Notes under the pieces: model-generated
The model's input: only the letters and a program-made list of their open reading frames with translations
What the model was told of the DNA's origin: nothing
Database searches by the model: none
Translations under genes and position numbers: made by a program
Source: Prevotella sp. oral taxon 376
Lineage (GTDB): Bacteria; Bacteroidota; Bacteroidia; Bacteroidales; Bacteroidaceae
NCBI RefSeq assembly: GCF_003043945.1
Contig: NZ_PYXG01000001.1
Span: 1,054,001-1,118,000 of the forward strand
DNA length: 64,000 nt
Direction of reading: 5' to 3'
Part shown: piece after piece, positions 58,767 through 64,000 of the stretch
How the letters are laid out: each line of letters opens with the position of its first letter
Numbering within the stretch: position 1 is the first letter of the stretch

Positions 58767-61700
58767 TTAGAATGTTGCTGTAAGAGCAAAAGAAAGGGTG
58801 CGTGCAAATGGATATGAGGTGCCGCGCTCGACTTTTATTGAAGAGAAGGTGGCAATGTTATTCAGATATACCGCAAAGCGTAGACGCTGCATGGCAAATC
58901 TCGAGTAAATGCTTCTGGGGAACTCATAATATGCACTAATAGACGATAAGTTCAATTCATTGCGATTCTGGACAAAACGGGTGGTAGCTCTTGTCTTGTC
59001 TGTAGCACTGAATCCTTTATAACGTGTTATTTGTCCAGGTTCTTTCCATCGCCCCGTGAGAACCCGGCGGTCTACATTGTATTGAATGTCGGCATCCTCT
59101 ACACGATTAATAAGAGTGGAATTATACATCTGTCCACCAGCTAAGTAGGTAAGAGTTGCCGTAAGTCCGATTCCTTTATATTCAGCCGTGAATCCTGCTG
59201 TTCCCCGATGCTTTGGCGTAGCATCACCTGCAGCAATCATGTCACTTGAATCATAGGTGTAAGTTAGCGCCCCGTTTTTCTTAATATAGATTTCCTTACC
59301 TGTTTGAGGGTCAATGCCTACCGATTGTACAGCCCATATTGTATTCATAGACAAACCATCCTGATACATTAGCACGGGAGCGGTCTGATTTGTTGATTCT
59401 GCCAGTTTCAGCATACGGTCGTTATATTCGCGCATACTCTCTGACAGTTCTACAATTTTGTTCTTGGTATAAACAAATGTCCCGTAGACATTGACGAATC
59501 CTTCTTTGTTTTGCCAGGGAGTGATGCTTATCTTGAGTTCGATGCCACTATTTCGAACCAATCCAAGATTGTCTTTTACCGAAGGGAATCCTGTTGATGT
59601 GGGAATAGTAACATCGGTCAACATGTTTTTGGTATCGGCTGTATACCAATCGAATGTGAGAGCCAGTGGCCCAGTCTTTAAATCAAAGCCCACATTAAGA
59701 TCCTTTTTTTGCTCCCACATGAGTCCGGGGTTCGGCATGTTCGCCAAATAAGCACCCATATATCCAACATATGAGTATCCTGTATAGTATCGATAAGTGG
59801 CTATAGCTGCATTCGTATTGAAGTTCTGATTTCCCGTAAGACCATAACTGCAACGAATCTTCATTTGTTTCAACCAACTTATATTCTTCATGAAAGGTTC
59901 ATAGTGTAAGTTCCATCCGAGCCCCAATGACCAACTGTTTGCCCAACGTTTGTCTGCACCATATAATGAGGATGCGCTTTCACGGATTGTTGCGTCAAAC
60001 AAATAGCGATTGTCATAATCATAGGAAGCTGCTAAAAGAAAACTCATCTCACGGTTTATAGAAGCATAACCCGTTGGTGTGGAATTTTCTAAATACTGGC
60101 GTGCGAAAGTCGCATCAGCAATCGTGCTATTGGCGAATCCTTCAACAGTTTCCTGATAAGCTTGGTATTTGTGTTCCGAGATGAAGTAACCAGCGTTTGT
60201 AAAGAGATTGTTCTTCCCAAAGGAATGATTGTAATTAATGTTCAAGTCGCCACTTAATTCAGAGCTCTTTCCGTTTTCCATGATGTAGCGCCCGCGTTTC
60301 AAATTTTCTGCCGCGGATGAGAGATAGGTGACAAACATGGAGTGATTAGCCGGATAGAAACTATCAGCATCGTTTCTTTTCTGCATGGCTCCTAACCGTA
60401 GTGTGGCTTTCCAATCAGAATTGATGGTCCATTCTGTATAGAAATTATTCGTTATTTGGGTATATGTTGACTTTAAGCTAGTGCCGATAGTTGCATCGTA
60501 AATTGGGTTTGGAACCTTACTGGTACTATATATATTATAAGTATTTAATACCCCTTCGTCTTCTGCATATCTCAGAAAGTTTCCATCTTTATCTACTGAC
60601 TGCCAATATGGGTTCATCTTTACATAATTGGAAAAGGTCCCGTAAGGAGAATCTTGGCCTCGGTTAGAGATAACTTCCAAGATATTACGGAAAAGGACAT
60701 TGTTCTTTCGATAAGAAATTGCTGCAGATCCCGCTATATTGCGCCGATAGGATTCTTTCATGGCACCGCTTACATCGTTATATGTAAAGTCGAGAATTGT
60801 CCTCAAAGAACGCGCATCACCTAACTCTACATTAACATTATGTTTTTGTCCAATACCATTATGAAGCGGCTTTGACATCCAGTCGGTATTTAGCCCATTC
60901 ATTACCAACAGTTTCCGCTTGTTGTACAGATTGTCAAGTTGCTGTTGTTTATATGCATCGCCAAACGGGTCTGTATAGAGTCCTTCATATTGTTCTACTT
61001 GCAATTTTTCAATGGCGTTACACATGTCGTAGCTGCTTAAATCGGGAAATTCAAGGTTCAACGAACCGTTGTAGGTTACCCTTGTTTCCGTGCCGGCCAA
61101 TCGCTTGGTCTCAATAACAATTACCCCGTTAGCTGCTTTGTTGCCATATAATGCCTTGGCAGAGGCATCCTTTAAGATGGTAACACTCTCAATACGGTTC
61201 ATGTCTAGATCCACTACATGTTCTGGCGATGTTTCGAATCCATCAAGAATCCACAATGGAGAATTCGGGTCATGTTGATAGTTACTTTTCAGGGATGAAG
61301 TTTCTGCAGGGAAACTAGAGGTGCCACGCATTGAAACTGTGGGTATACTATTGGGGTCAGAGCCGCTAGTTAGGTTATCTGCTATATATACAGAGGGGTC
61401 TAAGTTTTTTAAACTTTGCAGGATATTACCATTGCCCACACGCTTTAAATCTTTTGAGGTTACAGTGACTGCCGCCCCAGTATAGCTTTCTGCTTTTCTA
61501 GTGTAGATACCGTTGACCACAACTTCACCTAAAGTATTGTCGTCTATATCCAAGGCGATAGTTATCTCGTTATTTGTAATGCTTACTGTCTTTGACTTCA
61601 TGCCGATATAACTGATTTGTATTTTATCGCCATTATTATAATGCAGTGTGAATGCGCCGTTGACATCGGTTACAGTCATATTCTCTTCAACTTTATTTTT

Positions 61701-62102
61701 GGACAGAAGTCTGACAGATGCTCCGATCACAGGTTCTTTACTATCGGCAGATATGACATATCCATGAAGCAGTATTTTTTTCCCTGATAATTTGTTGGCC
61801 TGTATTTTGGTGATATATACAAGTTTTTCCTTAATCGTATATTCCAAGGGTTTGCCATCAAGTATATATTTTAATGCGCTTTCAAATGTAGCGTTCTTAA
61901 TGTTGCCGCTTACATGATAGTTTTCCACATTGTCGTAAGTGAAAATAATCCTGTAGGAGCTGGCTTTTTCTAAGCGTCTGAGCACAGAAGGCAAACTTTC
62001 GTTTTCAAATGTCATTGTTATTTGACTTTTGTCCTGCGCTGTAATAGGAAGAAACATGAAGCAGAAGACTGCTAACAATAGAATGATTTGCCGTTTTTCC
62101 AT
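58767..62102 (-). CDS. SusC/RagA-type TonB-dependent transporter with STN domain
   Basis: A 1111-residue outer-membrane importer. After the signal peptide (1-22) it has an STN/secretin domain (about 28-95: ITMTFENESLPSVLRRLEKA), which in this family contacts an inner-membrane FecR, then a carboxypeptidase-regulatory-like domain (about 110-190), a TonB plug (about 200-330: DASAKALYGNKAANGVIVIE) and the beta-barrel ending SFALTATF. The STN domain matches the FecR/ECF pair just upstream, implying trans-envelope signalling on substrate binding. A 25-bp element shared with fecR ends 26 bp before the start. Confidence 0.96.
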   Translation of the reverse strand: MEKRQIILLLAVFCFMFLPITAQDKSQITMTFENESLPSVLRRLEKASSYRIIFTYDNVENYHVSGNIKNATFESALKYILDGKPLEYTIKEKLVYITKIQANKLSGKKILLHGYVISADSKEPVIGASVRLLSKNKVEENMTVTDVNGAFTLHYNNGDKIQISYIGMKSKTVSITNNEITIALDIDDNTLGEVVVNGIYTRKAESYTGAAVTVTSKDLKRVGNGNILQSLKNLDPSVYIADNLTSGSDPNSIPTVSMRGTSSFPAETSSLKSNYQHDPNSPLWILDGFETSPEHVVDLDMNRIESVTILKDASAKALYGNKAANGVIVIETKRLAGTETRVTYNGSLNLEFPDLSSYDMCNAIEKLQVEQYEGLYTDPFGDAYKQQQLDNLYNKRKLLVMNGLNTDWMSKPLHNGIGQKHNVNVELGDARSLRTILDFTYNDVSGAMKESYRRNIAGSAAISYRKNNVLFRNILEVISNRGQDSPYGTFSNYVKMNPYWQSVDKDGNFLRYAEDEGVLNTYNIYSTSKVPNPIYDATIGTSLKSTYTQITNNFYTEWTINSDWKATLRLGAMQKRNDADSFYPANHSMFVTYLSSAAENLKRGRYIMENGKSSELSGDLNINYNHSFGKNNLFTNAGYFISEHKYQAYQETVEGFANSTIADATFARQYLENSTPTGYASINREMSFLLAASYDYDNRYLFDATIRESASSLYGADKRWANSWSLGLGWNLHYEPFMKNISWLKQMKIRCSYGLTGNQNFNTNAAIATYRYYTGYSYVGYMGAYLANMPNPGLMWEQKKDLNVGFDLKTGPLALTFDWYTADTKNMLTDVTIPTSTGFPSVKDNLGLVRNSGIELKISITPWQNKEGFVNVYGTFVYTKNKIVELSESMREYNDRMLKLAESTNQTAPVLMYQDGLSMNTIWAVQSVGIDPQTGKEIYIKKNGALTYTYDSSDMIAAGDATPKHRGTAGFTAEYKGIGLTATLTYLAGGQMYNSTLINRVEDADIQYNVDRRVLTGRWKEPGQITRYKGFSATDKTRATTRFVQNRNELNLSSISAYYEFPRSIYSRFAMQRLRFAVYLNNIATFSSIKVERGTSYPFARTLSFALTATF

Positions 62103-62127
62103 ACTAACCGTTTTACAAAATTAATAA

Positions 62128-62152
62128 CTATTCTATAATTTTATAACGTTTA
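62128..62152 (-). promoter_or_regulatory. Shared 25-bp element upstream of susC, candidate ECF promoter
   Basis: Plus-strand sequence CTATTCTATAATTTTATAAC followed by GTTTA. It matches 63498-63522 upstream of fecR at 22 of 25 positions and lies 26 bp before the susC start (19 bp for fecR). On the coding strand it begins TAAACGTTATAA. A paired occurrence at two gene starts of one ECF-controlled locus suggests a sigma- or regulator-binding site. Confidence 0.6.
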
Positions 62153-62293
62153 AACGATAAAAGTCGTTACCATGATGGTAATTATTTTTGGAAAAGTGTT
62201 TAAGGAAGAAGGTTGTTGACAGAATGATATTATCATTTAGATATGATCGATTAAGGGAGAGCTTACTCAAAAAGGTTCCGATTTTTTCGTATA

Positions 62294-62315
62294 AACATCT
62301 TTATAATAAGATGTT
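62294..62315 (-). terminator. Weak hairpin after fecR
   Basis: Exact 8-bp arms AACATCTT (62294-62301) and AAGATGTT (62308-62315) with a 6-nt loop, in the 297-bp gap between the fecR stop and the susC start. AT-rich and without a clear T-run. It would separate sigma/fecR from susC transcription. Nothing else was found in the gap apart from the 25-bp element. Confidence 0.4.
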
Positions 62316-62399
62316 GCCATCATTTTATCGCAGTGTACCAATCTGATAAGTGATACAACGCTTTTTGTCTTTTCTTCGGTATGTAGTTTTTAAAGTTGC

Positions 62400-63479
62400 T
62401 TATCTTATGACAATTTTATCCTTTTCCATAAACGCATTACATATTTTCATAAGATTGATATTGTTTATCACAGTACGCAGATCTGCATCTCGCTTGCAGA
62501 AGAATCTTACTCTGCTGGATAATGCTTTTTGGTTGTATGATTCAATATTTACATCATAGTAACGCCCTAATTCAATCAGAACATCTCTGAGTTGCTGTTG
62601 GTCAAAATAGAAATAGCCGTCTCGCCACATTGTATATGGATCTGTGTCTATAGACGAAATTAAAGGAATTCCAGCTGTACTAATGGTAACTTGTTGTCCG
62701 GGCGTTATGATGACAGTATCTTGTAATGTCGCGGGTCTAAAAGAAACACTACCGCTAATTAGTGTTACGGACTCTGGTTGCTCAGAATAGGAGGTAATAT
62801 CAAACTCGGTTCCTAATACCAGTGTCTGCGAGCGATTTGTCGTTACAACAAACGGATGCAGGCAATCTTTGGCTACTACAAAATAGGCTTCCCCGCTTAG
62901 CTTTACTTCTCTTGTTTCCCCATAGAAGCGAGAAGGATAGACAAGTCGGCTTCCGGGATGTAAATAGACCCTGCTTCCATCTGGTAACCCTATTTGGTAA
63001 GTCCGTCCATTAGGGACATTGAGTACAAGAGTATCTCTGATTTCAAGATTGGCATTTGGGGTAATCAGTACTTCCGGATCTGCAAGTTGTTTTTTGTGCA
63101 CAATCCGGATCGGTACTTCTTGTCCGTTTGTTACCATTAAAACGGGTGCATCCTCTCTGATTTCTCCTGTCCTAGTCAACAGATTTATATTGGAGCGGTT
63201 CGGATGGGGCAATAGGAGAATGGCGCCAATAATTACTGCGGCAGCTCCGATGATGGTGGTTACAATACGAAGACGGTATTTTGGGGATGATTGATGTCGT
63301 TTCTTGAAAGCGGAGAGTTGAGTTTCTACATCAGGCATGTTTTTCTTCCTGTGAATTCTACGAGCATACAAGATATCACGACAAGATTCCTTCACTTCTG
63401 GAATTTTGCTCACTTTCTGTAGTTGCTCTTCCGAGATAACTGCATCTTGTTTCATCATCTCCAGTATGTCTTCTATCAT
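62400..63479 (-). CDS. FecR family anti-sigma factor
   Basis: A 359-residue single-pass inner-membrane protein. A cytoplasmic N-terminal sigma-binding part (about 1-90) is followed by one transmembrane helix (about 92-110, IVTTIIGAAAVIIGAILLLP). The periplasmic FecR domain (about 150-270: TYQIGLPDGSRVYLHPGSRL; GEAYFVVAKD) and a C-terminal DUF4974-type segment (about 290-359: LIELGRYYDVNIESYN) complete it. It would hold the adjacent ECF sigma factor inactive until the STN domain of the SusC protein signals substrate. It has the shared 25-bp element 19 bp upstream, inside the short gap to the sigma gene. Confidence 0.95.
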   Translation of the reverse strand: MIEDILEMMKQDAVISEEQLQKVSKIPEVKESCRDILYARRIHRKKNMPDVETQLSAFKKRHQSSPKYRLRIVTTIIGAAAVIIGAILLLPHPNRSNINLLTRTGEIREDAPVLMVTNGQEVPIRIVHKKQLADPEVLITPNANLEIRDTLVLNVPNGRTYQIGLPDGSRVYLHPGSRLVYPSRFYGETREVKLSGEAYFVVAKDCLHPFVVTTNRSQTLVLGTEFDITSYSEQPESVTLISGSVSFRPATLQDTVIITPGQQVTISTAGIPLISSIDTDPYTMWRDGYFYFDQQQLRDVLIELGRYYDVNIESYNQKALSSRVRFFCKRDADLRTVINNINLMKICNAFMEKDKIVIR

Positions 63480-63497
63480 GATTGCTTTTATTTTTTT

Positions 63498-63522
63498 CTA
63501 TTCTCTAAAATTATAACGTTTA
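63498..63522 (-). promoter_or_regulatory. Shared 25-bp element upstream of fecR, candidate ECF promoter
   Basis: Plus-strand CTATTCTCTAAAATTATAAC followed by GTTTA. It differs from the susC-upstream copy (62128-62152) at only three positions and lies in the 57-bp gap between the sigma-factor stop and the fecR start. Confidence 0.6.
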
Positions 63523-63536
63523 TATGTAGGATTTCG

Positions 63537-64000
63537 TTACCTCCTTCGCATTCTTTCCTCTCGTATGATTTTTAAAGCCTTTACTATATACTTCTGAATA
63601 GAGGCTATACTGAGTCCGGTGATCTCAGCTACCTCCTTATATTTTTTCCCATCCGCATAACAGGCTAAAAAGATTTCTCGAGTCTGGCTGTTGAGTTTTG
63701 CCAATATCTCTTCCATTTGTTTTTCGCGTTCTTGTTGAGCTTCTAATTCTTCTTGTGTGAAAGTGCTTTCTGTCAGCAACATATAGAGATCGACATATCT
63801 CTTTTTAACTTTTTGATGGCGGATATAATCAATGCATTTGTTATGAACATTTTTATAAAGATAAGATTGCAAGGCTGTCTTTTTAATATGTGAGAAATCA
63901 CTCCATAGATTTTCAAATGCTTCGCTGACGATGTCTGCACAGGAGTCGTTATCAAAGACAAATTGTCCCGCATAGGCACAGAGTCTGCCGTAGTACTGTC
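63537..64000 (-). CDS. ECF-type RNA polymerase sigma factor, N-terminus beyond the window
   Basis: The frame is open to the window end and encodes about 154 residues. Region 2 has ADIVSEAFENLWSDFSHIKK then SYLYKNVHNKCIDYIRHQK. Region 4 has LNSQTREIFLACYADGKKYK then EVAEITGLSIASIQKYIVKA. Only the first 20-40 residues should be missing. A start within the window (for example TTG at 63872) is wrong because region 2 continues upstream in frame. Together with FecR and the STN-bearing SusC it forms the signalling set of the second locus. Confidence 0.95.
   Translation of the reverse strand, partial: QYYGRLCAYAGQFVFDNDSCADIVSEAFENLWSDFSHIKKTALQSYLYKNVHNKCIDYIRHQKVKKRYVDLYMLLTESTFTQEELEAQQEREKQMEEILAKLNSQTREIFLACYADGKKYKEVAEITGLSIASIQKYIVKALKIIREERMRRR

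Noticed and set aside
63537-63872. Sigma factor as a complete 111-residue gene
   Set aside because: Region 2 of the sigma factor continues in frame upstream to the window end, so the gene is cut by the window rather than short.

Overview
The window is chromosomal DNA from a member of the Bacteroidales, most likely Prevotella or a close relative. The grounds are two SusC/SusD pairs, an ECF sigma/FecR pair, TAnnTTTG-type promoters with an upstream TTG, weak or absent Shine-Dalgarno sites at most genes, and surface proteins ending in a YDLQGRRV...GIYIVGGRKVVVK tail. No tRNA or rRNA gene was seen.

Left part (1-17.2 kb), mostly housekeeping: argS (cut by the window start), a YitT membrane protein with a coupled alpha/beta hydrolase, a GH3 beta-glucosidase overlapping a UPF1-like helicase, a PfkB sugar kinase, two tandem AraC regulators divergent from a pyridoxamine-kinase-like gene with an AspT/YidE-type transporter, a long RluA-type pseudouridine synthase, and a secreted carboxymuconolactone-decarboxylase/cupin fusion.

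Middle left (17.4-29.4 kb): a YafQ-type toxin-antitoxin pair, then an intergenic array of six palindromes spaced 41-42 bp apart. Next is a polysaccharide utilisation locus: an N-acetylhexosamine-1-kinase-like gene, a CBM9-like protein, SusC, SusD and a GH89 alpha-N-acetylglucosaminidase. Together these suggest release, import and C1-phosphorylation of alpha-linked GlcNAc. A CobW/COG0523 GTPase follows.

Centre (29.5-45.5 kb), the most unusual region: four large secreted proteins on the minus strand (1234, 708, 980 and 1219 aa) are built from eight copies of one GLUG-like beta-helix module of roughly 300 residues and end in near-identical sorting tails. Two homologous 59- and 69-residue peptides (conserved front, variable acidic back, both ending WGE) and a DUF6261-like gene belong to the same cluster. 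The gaps hold two 41-bp tandem arrays, AT-rich minisatellites, related ATCGGGG...CCCCGAT hairpins, a fragment copied from the DUF6261-like gene, and the 5' remnant of an IS982-family transposase. The cluster has evidently grown by duplication and recombination.

Right part (45.8-64 kb): a GIY-YIG-like protein, two divergent membrane-anchored regulators (TPR-AraC and LuxR type), and a second SusC/D locus that by eye is more AT-rich. Read in transcription order this locus is ECF sigma factor, FecR anti-sigma, SusC with an STN domain, SusD, a DUF4843 lipoprotein, a PKD-like lipoprotein, an intact HEXXH metalloprotease and a paralogue lacking every zinc ligand. A 25-bp element matching at 22 positions lies just upstream of both fecR and susC and is a candidate target of the sigma factor.
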